This document shows positions 39,798 to 51,801 of a stretch of 64,000 nucleotides of DNA, one piece after another. The DNA is from Pseudomonas sp. RIT-PI-S. GTDB lineage: Bacteria > Pseudomonadota > Gammaproteobacteria > Pseudomonadales > Pseudomonadaceae. Where the stretch lies: NCBI RefSeq assembly GCF_025642975.1, contig NZ_JANZKJ010000001.1, positions 372,001 through 436,000 on the forward strand, written 5' to 3'. The notes below the pieces were generated by a model. That model saw nothing but the letters and a program-made list of their open reading frames with translations. It searched no databases and was not told the origin of the DNA. Both the position numbers and the translations under genes were made by a program. Numbering within the stretch: position 1 is the stretch's first letter; each line of letters opens with the position of its first letter.

Positions 39798-40811
39798 TTA
39801 CTCCACCGTCAGCACGATCTTGCCTTCGATGTGGCCTTCGGCCGCGCGTTCGTGTGCCTTGCGCGCGTCCGCCAGCGCGAAAGTGCTGTCAACGGCTACG
39901 CGAATCGTTCCGTCATCCAGCAAGCGGCCTAGTTCCGCTAACTGAGCGCCGTTCGATCGCACCTGGGTCATCGACACCGTAAAGCCCTGCTTGGCAGCGT
40001 CTTCTGCGCCGGTAAAGCCCAGGGGGAATACTGGATAAAGGGCGCCACCGGGCTTGAGGGTGCTCAGAAAGCGCCCAGTGGTGGGGCCGCCCAAGGTATC
40101 GAGGACGAGGTCGACACCGCGCACGGTGTCCTCAGGCTTGCCTTTTGTGTAGTCGATGAATTCGTCTGCGCCGATGCCTCGCAGGAACGCTTCATGCTCT
40201 CCCGAGGCGACCGCGATAACGTGGGCGCCCTTGAGTTTCGCCACCTGTACGGCGAAGTGCCCTACGCCGCCTGCGGCGCCGTTGACCAGCACGGTCTTGC
40301 CCTGGAGCGGCACCGGGTGATGTGGCTGCGGCTGCAGCGGGTTGGGTTCATCGTGGCCTACCTCAACCAAGAACTGCCACGCGGTGAGCAGGCTCATCGG
40401 CGCGCCGGCGGCCTGTACGTGATCGACGCCTGGCGGCTTAAGCGCGAGGTCCGCCACCGGTACCGTGACGTACTCGGCATACGCGGCGCTGTCGCCGTAG
40501 CTGGGGAAGCGAACCATTGCGAACACCTCGTCGCCGACGCGCAAGCCCTGCACATCCCCGGCCACGGCCTCGATCACGCCAGACACATCCGATCCCACGA
40601 TCAGCGGGAACGTCACTTGCGGGCGCCATTCGGGCGGCAACTTGCGGTAACCGTCGCGCAGGTACCAATCGGGCGGGTTGATGCCCACCGCATGGGCACG
40701 AACCAGCACTTCTCCAGGCTTGGGCTCAGGCCTTGGGGCGTCTTCGTAACGCAGCACTTCAGGGCCACCGAATGCGTGCAGTCGTACGGCCTTCATCGTG
40801 TCAATCGGCAT
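39798..40811 (-). CDS. NADPH:quinone-oxidoreductase-family enzyme (zinc-free MDR)
   Basis: A 337-residue medium-chain dehydrogenase/reductase. The catalytic N-terminal domain (MKAVRLHAFGGPEVLRYEDAPRPEP) lacks zinc-binding cysteines, and the NADP domain shows VNGAAGGVGHFAVQVAKLKGAHVIAVAS. It should reduce quinones or enones in the cytoplasm. Start 40811 follows an excellent GAGGAGGAA; the ORF extension to 40913 has no site. Near the LysR/NmrA pair, so perhaps part of an oxidative or electrophile stress set, by inference. Confidence 0.9.
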   Translation of the reverse strand: MPIDTMKAVRLHAFGGPEVLRYEDAPRPEPKPGEVLVRAHAVGINPPDWYLRDGYRKLPPEWRPQVTFPLIVGSDVSGVIEAVAGDVQGLRVGDEVFAMVRFPSYGDSAAYAEYVTVPVADLALKPPGVDHVQAAGAPMSLLTAWQFLVEVGHDEPNPLQPQPHHPVPLQGKTVLVNGAAGGVGHFAVQVAKLKGAHVIAVASGEHEAFLRGIGADEFIDYTKGKPEDTVRGVDLVLDTLGGPTTGRFLSTLKPGGALYPVFPLGFTGAEDAAKQGFTVSMTQVRSNGAQLAELGRLLDDGTIRVAVDSTFALADARKAHERAAEGHIEGKIVLTVE

Positions 40812-40997
40812 TGCGTTCCTCCTCGGGCATGGGGCAGCGTTATCGCCGGCGCAGCCGACGGATCCAGCAACGAAGGTTAGTCGAAGCGCCAGCGAGCGGT
40901 GAGGCCGCGGCACATTGGCTTAAATTTCCGGGGCGGGCGGTGTATCGTGTCGCCCCTCTGCGGGCTAGCCCGCCCCGTTATAGAAGGTCCATGTTCA

Positions 40998-42371
40998 ATG
41001 TCGTTCACTCGCCGCCAAATCCTCGCGGGCCTTTCGGGCCTGGCTGTCGTAGGGCTGGGCGTCGGTGGCGGCGCCCGGTATTGGCTGGGCCGTAAGGAGG
41101 CACCAAGTGGCCACGATTACGAACTGATCGCCGCGCCGCTGGACCTTGAACTTGTGCCCGGCCATCAGACCCCAGCCTGGGCATTCGGCGGGGCGGCGCC
41201 TGGCATGGAGCTACGCGCCCGCCAGGGTGAATGGCTGCGCGTGCGCTTCATCAACAAACTGGCAGTGCCAACCACCATTCATTGGCATGGCATCCGCCTA
41301 CCGCTTGAAATGGACGGCGTGCCCTATGTTTCCCAGTTGCCGGTGTTGCCTGGCGAGCACTTCGATTACCGCTTCCGCGTGCCGGATGCCGGCAGTTACT
41401 GGTACCACCCACATGTGAACAGCAGCGAACAGCTGGGCCGTGGGCTGGTGGGGCCGTTGATCGTGGAGGAGCGCGAGCCCACCGGTTTTGCCCACGAGCG
41501 CACCCTCAGCCTGAAAAACTGGCACGTGGATGAACAGGGTGGCTTTTTGCCGTTCAGCGTGCCGCGTGAGGCGGCGCGTAATGGCACTCTGGGGCGCCTG
41601 TCCACCATCAACGGCGAGGCTAACCCTATCCTGGACTTGCCCGCCGGGCAGATCGTGCGGCTGCGCCTGCTCAACCTCGATAACACCGCCACCTACCGGC
41701 TGAACCTCAAGGGCCTTGGTGAAGCACGTATCTATGCGCTGGACGGCAACCCGGTCGAACCTCGGCCACTGGGCGAGGATTACTGGCTGGGGCCGGGCAT
41801 GCGCATCTGCCTGGCCCTGCGCGTGCCTGCCGCTGGCGAGGAAATAGCCTTGCGTGACGGCCCGGTACGCCTGGGCACCTTGCGCGCCGTGCCCGCCGAG
41901 GGAGCTACGGTGGGCTGGCCCGCGGCCTTGCCCGCCAACCCTGTCGCCGAACCGGACCTGGCCAACGCCGAGAAGCTCAACTTCAATTTCGAGTGGGTCG
42001 GCACCACGCCGGCGGCGGGTGAAACAGCGGCGCCCAGCCTCTGGCAGATCAACGGCGTAGCCTGGGACATCAACGATAAAACCTGCGCGGATCGGCCCAT
42101 CGCACGCCTCAAGCAAGGTAAGAGCTATATTTTCGAACTCAAGAACATGACCCAATACCAGCACCCGGTGCACCTGCACGGCATGAGCTTCAAGGTGATC
42201 GCCTCCAATCGCCGCAAGATCATTCCTTACTTCACCGACACGTTTTTGCTCGGCCGCAACGAGCGGGCGCAGGTCGCACTGGTGGCCGATAACCCGGGCA
42301 CCTGGATGTTCCACTGCCATGTGATCGACCACATGGAAACCGGCCTGATGGCCGCCATCGAGGTGGCTTGA
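40998..42371 (+). CDS. cumA: Tat-exported multicopper oxidase (CumA-like)
   Basis: A 457-residue two-/three-cupredoxin oxidase. A twin-arginine signal (SFTRRQILAGLSGLAVVGLG) opens it. Copper ligands are visible as HWHG at 95-98, HPH at 137-139, HPVHLHG at 389-395 and HCHVIDHM at 439-446, covering type 1, 2 and 3 sites. It oxidises small substrates with oxygen in the periplasm. Sequence and its neighbour tadA resemble the cumA locus of P. putida, linked to Mn(II) oxidation; assignment is by recollection of the locus, so the manganese role is not certain. tadA overlaps its stop by one base. Confidence 0.88.
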   Translation: MSFTRRQILAGLSGLAVVGLGVGGGARYWLGRKEAPSGHDYELIAAPLDLELVPGHQTPAWAFGGAAPGMELRARQGEWLRVRFINKLAVPTTIHWHGIRLPLEMDGVPYVSQLPVLPGEHFDYRFRVPDAGSYWYHPHVNSSEQLGRGLVGPLIVEEREPTGFAHERTLSLKNWHVDEQGGFLPFSVPREAARNGTLGRLSTINGEANPILDLPAGQIVRLRLLNLDNTATYRLNLKGLGEARIYALDGNPVEPRPLGEDYWLGPGMRICLALRVPAAGEEIALRDGPVRLGTLRAVPAEGATVGWPAALPANPVAEPDLANAEKLNFNFEWVGTTPAAGETAAPSLWQINGVAWDINDKTCADRPIARLKQGKSYIFELKNMTQYQHPVHLHGMSFKVIASNRRKIIPYFTDTFLLGRNERAQVALVADNPGTWMFHCHVIDHMETGLMAAIEVA

Positions 42372-42859
42372 TGCGCCGGCCAATGATCGTCGACCGCAGC
42401 CTGGACCAGCACTTCATGCAAATGGCCCTGGCCTTGGCAGAACAGGGCGCGGCGTTGGGCGAGGTGCCGGTAGGGGCGTTGGTAGTCCAGGCTGGGGAGG
42501 TAATCGGCAAAGGTTTCAACTGCCCGATCAGCACCAGCGACCCCAGTGCCCATGCCGAAGTGGTTGCCATTCGTGACGCGGCCCAGGCCCTGGGCAATTA
42601 CCGGCTGCCTGGTACCACCTTGTACGTCACGCTGGAGCCTTGCAGCATGTGCGCCGGCTTGATCGTTCACTCGCGCATCGCCCGGGTGGTGTTTGGTGCC
42701 ACCGAGCCCAAGGCGGGCGTTGCCCAGAGCCAGGGGCGTTTCTTTGACCAATTGTTCCTCAATCATCGGCCCCTGTTGGAAGGGGGCGTACTGGCCGAAG
42801 CCTGCGCGGCAGCCTTGAGCACGTTTTTCAAGAACAGGCGCAGCGGCGGCGCCCGCTAG
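42371..42859 (+). CDS. tadA: tRNA-specific adenosine deaminase TadA
   Basis: Deaminates adenosine 34 of tRNA-Arg(ACG) to inosine. The 162-residue protein has the zinc deaminase motif HAE at 61-63 and PCSMCAG with C91 and C94; EVPVGALVV and FFDQLFLNH regions match the family. The ATG at 42371 overlaps the cumA stop (TGATG), giving coupled translation; a TTG three bases earlier is the alternative. Confidence 0.95.
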   Translation: MRRPMIVDRSLDQHFMQMALALAEQGAALGEVPVGALVVQAGEVIGKGFNCPISTSDPSAHAEVVAIRDAAQALGNYRLPGTTLYVTLEPCSMCAGLIVHSRIARVVFGATEPKAGVAQSQGRFFDQLFLNHRPLLEGGVLAEACAAALSTFFKNRRSGGAR

Positions 42860-42882
42860 GCCCGTTCTTTTTCGCCAGCGGG

Positions 42883-45819
42883 TCAGCGCACAGCCACAAG
42901 CCCCATCATGTGCAGTGCCGTCAATAGCTCATCGAGCCCGGCGTAGCGGCGGCCGCTAATCTGTGGCCATTGCGCGCGGTTGATGAAATACCGGCCAGCC
43001 TCTTCGAAGATGGGCGTGTACACCAACTCCCCCGTTCGGCTGCGATGGATGATTTCCAGGTGGCTGCCTTGGCGGGCGATCAAATACTGGCCAGGTTGCG
43101 CGACCTTATGCGCCGGCGACAATGTCGACGTTCTGCTTGCCGAGCTGTCGGCGACAGTGGCCCGCAGGCGCAGGTCGCTCTTGATCAATAGGGGCGGCCC
43201 TTCGGGCTTGGCAATGATCAGGCCGGGGTCCTCGCCAATGCCGGCGGGGACCCCGGGCGGCACGTCTTCTACACGCAGGCTGGCCACTGCTTCCAGATCG
43301 GCCATGCCGGATACACCCAGGTAATTGTCGGTGTGCGAATTGCCCATCAACGCCACCCATTTACCTTTTGGCGGGTCGGCGTTGATCACCTGATGGGCGT
43401 AGTAGTTCATCAGTTGCTGGCGGGTGGTATCGCTTGGGTTAAGGCTATGGGTACGCCCCTTATAGCTGGCCGCGCAGTCCAGTGCCTTGACCCGTATGCG
43501 GTTGTCGGCGGCCGCTTTGACCACATTGGTAAAGGTATAGCGACCGGTGGGGTCAGTCTCATGGCCGCTGTCGAGCACCTTCAGGTAGCGGCGCAGGCGG
43601 TCTGGCCACTTGCCGCTGGTGGCCAGGGTATCGAGGTCAGCCTGGTGCGCGTCGGTCAGCAGGTGCTCCATGTAGAGCGTGTCTACCCCTTCCTTGGCAA
43701 GCCGCGGCATCTGTTCGATCAGCAGCTGCTTGGCGCCGATCTGATAGTGCGCTTCGCCTATCACCAGCCCCTTGCCCTGGGCGAGGATCGTGCGCAGCGT
43801 TTGCTTGACGGGAGCGTTGGCGGCCGGAACAGGGACGGGCGGGCGCGCCAGCGCATGTTCCTGGGCGAAGAAGGTCTGGGCATCGGCTATGAGCTTGGTT
43901 TGTGCTTCGCGAAAGGCGGAGGCTATGCCGGAGCTGGGTTTTGAAAGATCAACGTAGCCTTCCAGTACCCTGCTGGAGGGGTTGAGCATGATTCCAGCCA
44001 ACTCTTCGTGAAATTGGCTCGGCAGATCGTAGGCGGTGGGAACGTGTGGCGCCACGTCGGCCAACCTGGGCCGGCGCGCCCACGGCAGTAACCAGTCAAG
44101 CTTGCCCCCGCCCTTCAGGCCGGGACGGGGGAGCACCTCCCACTGGCCCACTTCGGTACGCCGCAGCGGCACTGTGCGGTAGAACGAGAAAGGGTTTTGC
44201 GGATCGACGATCACCCACGTTCGCAGCTCCTGCGCATAGCGGACCACATACGCGGCGCCATCAATGCTGACGTAGGTCTGCCCATCGGGCAGCGTATAGA
44301 TGCCTCCGGGGCCCGGCGTGAAGGCGTCAAGCAGCGTATTGCTCTCAAACGGTGCCAGCTCGTTGTTGGCAGCCACGTACACGGGGCCAACGGGCAGCTC
44401 TTCGACGCCCGGCAAGGCGGCGGGATCGACTGCGGCGGTGGGCCCTCCGCCTGCTGGCGCCACGTTTTCAGACGGCAAGGTCTCTACTTCAATAGCGGCT
44501 TCGGCTGCCGCGCTACTGGCCCATGCGCCCCACAGGTACAGGCTGTTGAACAGGGTGTCGACACTCGCCGCGATGGCCCCGACCACCCCTGCCTTGCGTT
44601 CGGCCGAGGTAGGGCCATTGACGGCTTGGTCTATGTTCAGGCCGGTTTCGGCCAGCCCTGCGCCAACGACTGCCAATGCCACCGGCCAGTCGATTGCAGC
44701 CATCGGGCCGAAGACTCGGCTGAAAGCACCGAGATAGCCCAGCCAGATGTTCTCGCGCTGCTCATGGTTGCTGTGCAACACCAGCCGGGCATCGGCGGGC
44801 ATTCGTTCCCGTGCCCGTTGGGCCAGGTGCGTGAACGCATCCGTGGCCAGGCGTTGCTCAGGGTGGTGGAACAATGCCGCGCCGTTCTCACTTCCCCAGC
44901 TTGAATAAAGCAGGTCGATGGTGTGGTTAAGCCCACTCGGGCGGCCGATAGCCGTGTAAGTGTCCAGAGCGAAGTGCAACATGAAGCGCGCTCGCGGCTC
45001 GGCGTCATTGTTCTGCGCCAACAGCCACCAGTGCAGCGCCTGGATAGAGCTGAATTTCTGCACGCTAAGCGCTTCGCCAGGCATCCATACGAAATGCTGC
45101 CCGGCGGAATCTTCCACGCAGAGGATGTCGGTGGAGCGGTAGCTGCCAAGCTGTAACAGGTACACCCGCGCCTCGGGCGGCGCCGTGCATTGCTGCGCCA
45201 GGGTGGAGAGCGTGAGCGGGGCAGTAGCGCCGCCTATCAGCGCTTTGAATAGAAAAGCCACGTCATCGTTGTTCAGCGCCTTGGCCTGGCGCTCCTCTAG
45301 CACCTGCGCCATGAAATGAGCCTTGGCCAACAGGCGGAAATCCTGCTGGTGTTGCTGCCAGAACCGATCGACCTGGCGCAGAAAACCCGGCTTGAAGTCG
45401 ATCTTCCATAGCCAGGCCAGCAGTTGGCGCGGCAGCAGCCGTACCTCATTACTTTCGTCGAAATGGCCAGCCTCTCGGCTGGCGGTGTAGAAGCCGCTCA
45501 TTATGTCGAGCTCGTCGGCGGCGTCCTGGTCGTTGACGTTGAAGCGGTGCATGACCAGCTGCACCAGCGTCATCGACTCCACGGGCGCCTGGTAATGAGC
45601 CCAGCCACTGAAGGCGCGAGGGCTGCTGGTCGCTTCGGCGAAACGGTGCCAGTGAACCCGTTCAGGGTCGAGGTGGGTGATGCCGTTTTCCTGAAGGAAT
45701 AACAGCGCCATCCGCCGTACCTGATCGCGCAGGTCGGGGCAGGCTCGGGCGATAACGCCGGCCAGGTTTCGCAGATGGGCCTGTACGTCAGGTGTGGCGG
45801 GGAGGTCAGGTTGTGCCAT
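42883..45819 (-). CDS. Large toxin-like protein with TIKI/ChaN-like C-terminal region
   Basis: A 978-residue protein without a signal peptide. The N-terminal half has no motif I can name. A hydrophobic stretch near 470-540 (WPVALAVVGAGLAETGLNI ... VVGAIAASVDTLFNSLYLWGAW) resembles the membrane-inserting part of dermonecrotic-toxin-like proteins common in Pseudomonas. The C-terminal part (about 685-840) has VIGEAHYQIGAKQ, YMEHLLTDAHQADLD, KALDCAAS and MGNSHTDNYL. This GEAH...E...H pattern is that of the TIKI/ChaN/erythromycin-esterase-like superfamily found in Pasteurella toxin. Start 45819 follows CGAGGA. No secretion genes adjoin. Substrate unknown. Confidence 0.7.
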   Translation of the reverse strand: MAQPDLPATPDVQAHLRNLAGVIARACPDLRDQVRRMALLFLQENGITHLDPERVHWHRFAEATSSPRAFSGWAHYQAPVESMTLVQLVMHRFNVNDQDAADELDIMSGFYTASREAGHFDESNEVRLLPRQLLAWLWKIDFKPGFLRQVDRFWQQHQQDFRLLAKAHFMAQVLEERQAKALNNDDVAFLFKALIGGATAPLTLSTLAQQCTAPPEARVYLLQLGSYRSTDILCVEDSAGQHFVWMPGEALSVQKFSSIQALHWWLLAQNNDAEPRARFMLHFALDTYTAIGRPSGLNHTIDLLYSSWGSENGAALFHHPEQRLATDAFTHLAQRARERMPADARLVLHSNHEQRENIWLGYLGAFSRVFGPMAAIDWPVALAVVGAGLAETGLNIDQAVNGPTSAERKAGVVGAIAASVDTLFNSLYLWGAWASSAAAEAAIEVETLPSENVAPAGGGPTAAVDPAALPGVEELPVGPVYVAANNELAPFESNTLLDAFTPGPGGIYTLPDGQTYVSIDGAAYVVRYAQELRTWVIVDPQNPFSFYRTVPLRRTEVGQWEVLPRPGLKGGGKLDWLLPWARRPRLADVAPHVPTAYDLPSQFHEELAGIMLNPSSRVLEGYVDLSKPSSGIASAFREAQTKLIADAQTFFAQEHALARPPVPVPAANAPVKQTLRTILAQGKGLVIGEAHYQIGAKQLLIEQMPRLAKEGVDTLYMEHLLTDAHQADLDTLATSGKWPDRLRRYLKVLDSGHETDPTGRYTFTNVVKAAADNRIRVKALDCAASYKGRTHSLNPSDTTRQQLMNYYAHQVINADPPKGKWVALMGNSHTDNYLGVSGMADLEAVASLRVEDVPPGVPAGIGEDPGLIIAKPEGPPLLIKSDLRLRATVADSSASRTSTLSPAHKVAQPGQYLIARQGSHLEIIHRSRTGELVYTPIFEEAGRYFINRAQWPQISGRRYAGLDELLTALHMMGLVAVR

Positions 45820-45923
45820 GGGAGTATCCTCGAACAAGGGAGGTCGAGGGTGGCGGCCCCTGGGCAGGGGCGGTCGTACATAATGCTTTCGCTGAGGCCA
45901 CGGGCCGGCGGTATGCGCCTGGT

Positions 45924-47438
<1,515 letters not shown>

Positions 47439-47576
47439 TCAGGGTTCTGCTAGGGCTGGGGAGGGACAGGGCGGCCGACCGTCTACCCTTTGCCAGCGCC
47501 GCTACGGGTGCCTCCGGCGATGGTTTAGGCTAGAATGCACGACCCAATCTACACCCCTCCCGAGGCTGTCCCCACG

Positions 47577-50500
47577 ATGTTGATCCTGCGCGGCGCTCCT
47601 GCCCTTTCTGCCTTTCGCCACGGTAAATTACTGGAGCAACTGAGCCAGAAGGTCCCCGCTGTCACCGGCCTGTACGCCGAGTTCGCCCACTTTGCCGAAC
47701 TCAAGGCGGACCTCAACGACGAACAGCTGCAAGTGCTGGCTCGCTTGCTCAAGTACGGGCCGAGCGTGCCGGTGCAGGAGCCGGTTGGGCGCCTGTTCCT
47801 GGTAGTACCGCGTGCTGGCACCATCTCGCCCTGGTCGAGCAAGGCCAGCGACATCGCCCATAACTGTGGCCTTGCGGATGTGGAGCGGCTGGAGCGCGGG
47901 ATCGCCTACTACGTGCAGGGTGAGTTGAGCGACGAGCAGGTCGGCGAAGTCGTCGCGGCCCTGCACGACCGCATGACCCAGCGGGTGCTGGAGCGCCTCG
48001 AGGATGCCGCGGCGCTGTTCAGCCATGCCGAGCCAAGGCCCATGGCCTCGGTAGACGTGCTCGGCGGCGGCCGCGCGGCCCTCGAAGCCGCCAACCTGAG
48101 CCTGGGCCTGGCCCTGGCCGAGGACGAAATCGACTATCTGGTTCGCAGTTTCCAAGGCTTGGGGCGCAACCCCAATGACATCGAGCTGATGATGTTCGCC
48201 CAGGCGAACTCCGAGCACTGCCGCCATAAGATCTTCAACGCCAGCTGGGACATCGACGGCGAGGGGCAGGAAAAAAGCCTGTTCGGCATGATCAAGAACA
48301 CCTACCAGATGCATGGCGAAGGTGTGCTGTCCGCCTACAAGGACAACGCCGCGGTGATCGTCGGCCCCGAGGCCGGGCGCTTCTTCCCCAACCCGGACAG
48401 CCGCGAATACGGCGCGGTACGCGAACCCGTGCACATTCTGATGAAGGTCGAGACGCACAACCACCCGACCGCCATCGCGCCGTTCCCGGGCGCTTCCACC
48501 GGCTCCGGCGGGGAGATCCGCGACGAGGGCGCGACTGGCCGCGGCGCCAAGCCCAAGGCGGGCCTGACCGGCTTTACCGTATCGAACCTCAACATTCCCG
48601 GTTTCGAACAGCCCTGGGAAAAACCTTACGGCAAGCCCGAGCGAATCGTCACCCCGCTCGACATCATGATCGAGGGCCCACTCGGTGGCGCCGCCTTCAA
48701 CAATGAGTTCGGCCGCCCGGCCCTCACCGGTTACTTCCGTACCTTCGAGCAGGCGGTGAACAGCCCGCGTGGTGAAGAGGTGCGTGGCTATCACAAGCCC
48801 ATCATGCTCGCTGGCGGCCTGGGCAACATCCGCGCCGAGCACGTGCAGAAGGGTGAGATCCCGGTGGGCGCCAAGCTGATCGTGCTCGGCGGCCCGGCGA
48901 TGCTGATCGGGCTCGGCGGCGGTGCCGCGTCGTCCATGGCCACCGGCGCCAGCTCGGCGGACCTGGACTTCGCCTCCGTGCAACGGGAGAACCCGGAAAT
49001 GGAGCGCCGTTGCCAGGAAGTGATCGACCGCTGCTGGCAGCTGGGCGAGGCCAACCCTATCTGCTTCATCCACGACGTGGGCGCCGGCGGCTTGTCCAAC
49101 GCCTTCCCGGAGCTGGTCAACGACGGCGGCCGCGGTGGCCGCTTCGAGCTGCGCAATGTGCCCAACGACGAGCCGGGCATGGCGCCGCACGAAATCTGGA
49201 GCAACGAATCCCAGGAGCGCTACGTGATGGCCGTGGCCGCGGAGGACTTCCCGCGCTTCGAAGCGATCTGCGAACGCGAGCGTTGCCCGTTCGCGGTCGT
49301 GGGCGAGGCCACCGAAGCGTTGCAACTGACGGTCACCGACAGCCACTTTGGCAACAGCCCCGTGGACATGCCGCTTGAAGTGTTGCTCGGCAAGGCGCCG
49401 CGCATGCACCGCGCGGTTACCCGTGAGGCAGAGCAGGGCGATGATTTCGACCCCGCCACCCTTGAGCTGGCCGACGCGGTCACCCGGGTACTGCGCCATC
49501 CGGCCGTGGCCAGCAAGAGCTTCCTGATTACCATTGGTGACCGCACCATCACCGGCCTGGTCGCCCGCGACCAGATGGTCGGCCCGTGGCAGGTACCGGT
49601 AGCCGACTGTGCCGTGACCGCCACCAGCTTCGACGTGCACACCGGTGAGGCCATGGCCCTGGGTGAGCGTACGCCGCTGGCCTTGCTGGACGCCCCGGCT
49701 TCCGGCCGCATGGCGATCGGCGAAACCCTGACCAACCTGGCGGCCTCGGCCATCGCCCAGCTTTCGGACATCAAGCTCTCCGCCAACTGGATGGCCGCCG
49801 CCGGCCATCCGGGCGAGGATGCGCGCCTATACGACACGGTCAAGGCGGTGGGCATGGAGCTGTGCCCGGCACTGGGCATCACCATTCCGGTCGGCAAGGA
49901 CTCGATGTCCATGCAAACCCGCTGGCGCGACGAGGGCGCGGAAAAATCCGTGACCTCACCGCTGTCGCTGATCGTCAGCGGCTTCGCCCCGGTTACCGAT
50001 ATCCGTAAAACCCTGACCCCGCAGCTGCGCCTGGACAAAGGCGAGACGGACCTGATCCTGATCGACCTGGGCCGCGGCAAGAACCGCATGGGCGCCTCGA
50101 TTCTCGCCCAGGTGCACGGCAAGCTGGGCCAGAGCGCGCCAGACGTGGACGACGCAGAAGACCTCAAGGCCTTCTTCGCGGTGATCCAGGGCCTGAACGC
50201 CGATGGCCACCTGCTGGCGTACCACGACCGTTCCGACGGCGGCCTGCTGGTCACTGCGCTGGAAATGGCATTCGCCGGCCATTGTGGCCTGGAGCTGCGC
50301 CTGGACACCCTTGCCCAGGCCCGCGAAGAAGCGGCGGCGGTGCTGTTCAACGAGGAGTTGGGCGCGGTGATCCAGGTACGTCACGACGCCACCCCGGAAA
50401 TCCTCACCCAGTTCAGCGCCGCGGGCCTGGAAGACTGCGTGATGGTCATCGGCAAGCCGGTCAACAACGGTCACGTGACCATTCGCCTGGCTGAAGAAAC

Positions 50501-51473
50501 CCTCTTCGAGGGCGAGCGTCGCCTGCTGCAGCGCCAGTGGGCCGAAACCAGCTACCGCATCCAGCGGTTGCGCGACAACGCCAGCTGCGCCGATCAGGAA
50601 TTCGACACCCTGCTCGAGGAAGACAACCCTGGCCTGCATGCCAAGCTGTCGTTCGATGTCAACGAAAACGTCAGCGCGCCTTACATTAAGACCGGTGTTC
50701 GGCCGAAAGTAGCGGTGCTGCGCGAGCAAGGCGTGAACGGCCAGGTGGAAATGGCCGCTGCGTTCGACCGCGCGGGCTTCAGCGCGCTGGACGTGCACAT
50801 GAGCGACATCCTCGCCGGCCGGGTGGACCTGAACGAGTTCAAGGGCCTGGTGGCTTGCGGTGGCTTCTCCTACGGCGACGTGCTCGGCGCGGGCGAGGGC
50901 TGGGCCAAGTCCGCGCTGTTCAACAGCCGCGCGCGCGAGGCGTTCCAGGCGTTCTTCGAGCGCAACGACAGCTTTGCCCTGGGCGTGTGCAACGGGTGCC
51001 AGATGATGTCCAACCTGCACGAGCTGATCCCTGGCAGCGAAAGCTGGCCGCACTTCGTCCGCAACCGCTCCGAGCAATTCGAGGCACGGGTGGCGATGGT
51101 CCAGGTGCAAGAGTCCAACTCTATCTTCCTGCAGGGCATGGCCGGTTCGCGCATGCCGATCGCCATCGCCCACGGCGAAGGTCACGCGGAGTTCGCCAGC
51201 GAGCGGGCGTTGATCGAAGCGGACGTGTCCGGTTGCGTGGCGCTACGCTTCGTCGACAACCACGGCAAGGTCACCGAAACCTACCCGGCCAACCCTAATG
51301 GTTCGCCGCGCGGTATCACTGGCCTGACCACCCGGGACGGTCGCGTGACCATCATGATGCCGCACCCGGAGCGGGTGTTCCGCGCTGTGCAGAACTCCTG
51401 GTACTCCGACGAGTGGAGCGAGGACGGCGGCTGGATGCGCATGTTCCGCAACGCACGGGTGTGGGTGAACTGA
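47577..51473 (+). CDS. purL: Phosphoribosylformylglycinamidine synthase
   Basis: Fourth step of de novo purine synthesis: FGAR plus glutamine and ATP to FGAM. The 1298-residue protein is the large single-chain form. An N-terminal PurS-like part, two AIRS-related ATP domains ([27 protein letters not shown] region and [34 protein letters not shown]) and a C-terminal class I glutaminase ([22 protein letters not shown] with nucleophile Cys, IAHGEGH) are visible. Start 47577 gives [11 protein letters not shown], the usual N-terminus. A TAGAAT -10-like box lies at 47531; no matching -35 is obvious. Confidence 0.97.
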   Translation: MLILRGAPALSAFRHGKLLEQLSQKVPAVTGLYAEFAHFAELKADLNDEQLQVLARLLKYGPSVPVQEPVGRLFLVVPRAGTISPWSSKASDIAHNCGLADVERLERGIAYYVQGELSDEQVGEVVAALHDRMTQRVLERLEDAAALFSHAEPRPMASVDVLGGGRAALEAANLSLGLALAEDEIDYLVRSFQGLGRNPNDIELMMFAQANSEHCRHKIFNASWDIDGEGQEKSLFGMIKNTYQMHGEGVLSAYKDNAAVIVGPEAGRFFPNPDSREYGAVREPVHILMKVETHNHPTAIAPFPGASTGSGGEIRDEGATGRGAKPKAGLTGFTVSNLNIPGFEQPWEKPYGKPERIVTPLDIMIEGPLGGAAFNNEFGRPALTGYFRTFEQAVNSPRGEEVRGYHKPIMLAGGLGNIRAEHVQKGEIPVGAKLIVLGGPAMLIGLGGGAASSMATGASSADLDFASVQRENPEMERRCQEVIDRCWQLGEANPICFIHDVGAGGLSNAFPELVNDGGRGGRFELRNVPNDEPGMAPHEIWSNESQERYVMAVAAEDFPRFEAICERERCPFAVVGEATEALQLTVTDSHFGNSPVDMPLEVLLGKAPRMHRAVTREAEQGDDFDPATLELADAVTRVLRHPAVASKSFLITIGDRTITGLVARDQMVGPWQVPVADCAVTATSFDVHTGEAMALGERTPLALLDAPASGRMAIGETLTNLAASAIAQLSDIKLSANWMAAAGHPGEDARLYDTVKAVGMELCPALGITIPVGKDSMSMQTRWRDEGAEKSVTSPLSLIVSGFAPVTDIRKTLTPQLRLDKGETDLILIDLGRGKNRMGASILAQVHGKLGQSAPDVDDAEDLKAFFAVIQGLNADGHLLAYHDRSDGGLLVTALEMAFAGHCGLELRLDTLAQAREEAAAVLFNEELGAVIQVRHDATPEILTQFSAAGLEDCVMVIGKPVNNGHVTIRLAEETLFEGERRLLQRQWAETSYRIQRLRDNASCADQEFDTLLEEDNPGLHAKLSFDVNENVSAPYIKTGVRPKVAVLREQGVNGQVEMAAAFDRAGFSALDVHMSDILAGRVDLNEFKGLVACGGFSYGDVLGAGEGWAKSALFNSRAREAFQAFFERNDSFALGVCNGCQMMSNLHELIPGSESWPHFVRNRSEQFEARVAMVQVQESNSIFLQGMAGSRMPIAIAHGEGHAEFASERALIEADVSGCVALRFVDNHGKVTETYPANPNGSPRGITGLTTRDGRVTIMMPHPERVFRAVQNSWYSDEWSEDGGWMRMFRNARVWVN

Positions 51474-51489
51474 CCCCCTGGAGGCACGA

Positions 51490-51801
51490 ATGTACAAACT
51501 GTGCTTTTTCGTGCCGCCGAGCCATCTGGAGCAGGTCAAGGCTGCCGTATTCGCCGCCGGTGGCGGTCGAATCGGCAGCTATGACCATTGCAGCTGGCAG
51601 GTGTTGGGCCAGGGCCAGTTCCGCCCGCTGGACGGCAGCCAGCCGTTCATTGGCAAGCCTGGCGCCGTCGAGACGGTCCAGGAGTGGCGGGTGGAACTGG
51701 TGGTGGCGGACGAGCTGATCGAGGCGGTAGTGACCGCACTCAAAGGCAGCCACCCTTATGAAACGCCCGCATACGAAGCCTGGCGGCTGGCGGATTTATA
51801 A
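51490..51801 (+). CDS. Nif3/YqfO-like small protein
   Basis: A 103-residue protein corresponding to the YqfO insert domain of the NIF3 family (MYKLCFFVPPSHLEQVKAAVFAAGGGRIGSYDHCSWQVLGQGQFRP ... SHPYETPAYEAW). In many bacteria it stands alone as here. Its role is unclear (proposed metal- or nucleotide-related binding). It starts 16 bases after purL with CTGGAGG and is probably co-transcribed with it. Confidence 0.88.
   Translation: MYKLCFFVPPSHLEQVKAAVFAAGGGRIGSYDHCSWQVLGQGQFRPLDGSQPFIGKPGAVETVQEWRVELVVADELIEAVVTALKGSHPYETPAYEAWRLADL

Noticed and set aside
47628..49808. 726-codon frame antisense to purL
   Set aside because: Shadow of purL; no start signal and biased composition.
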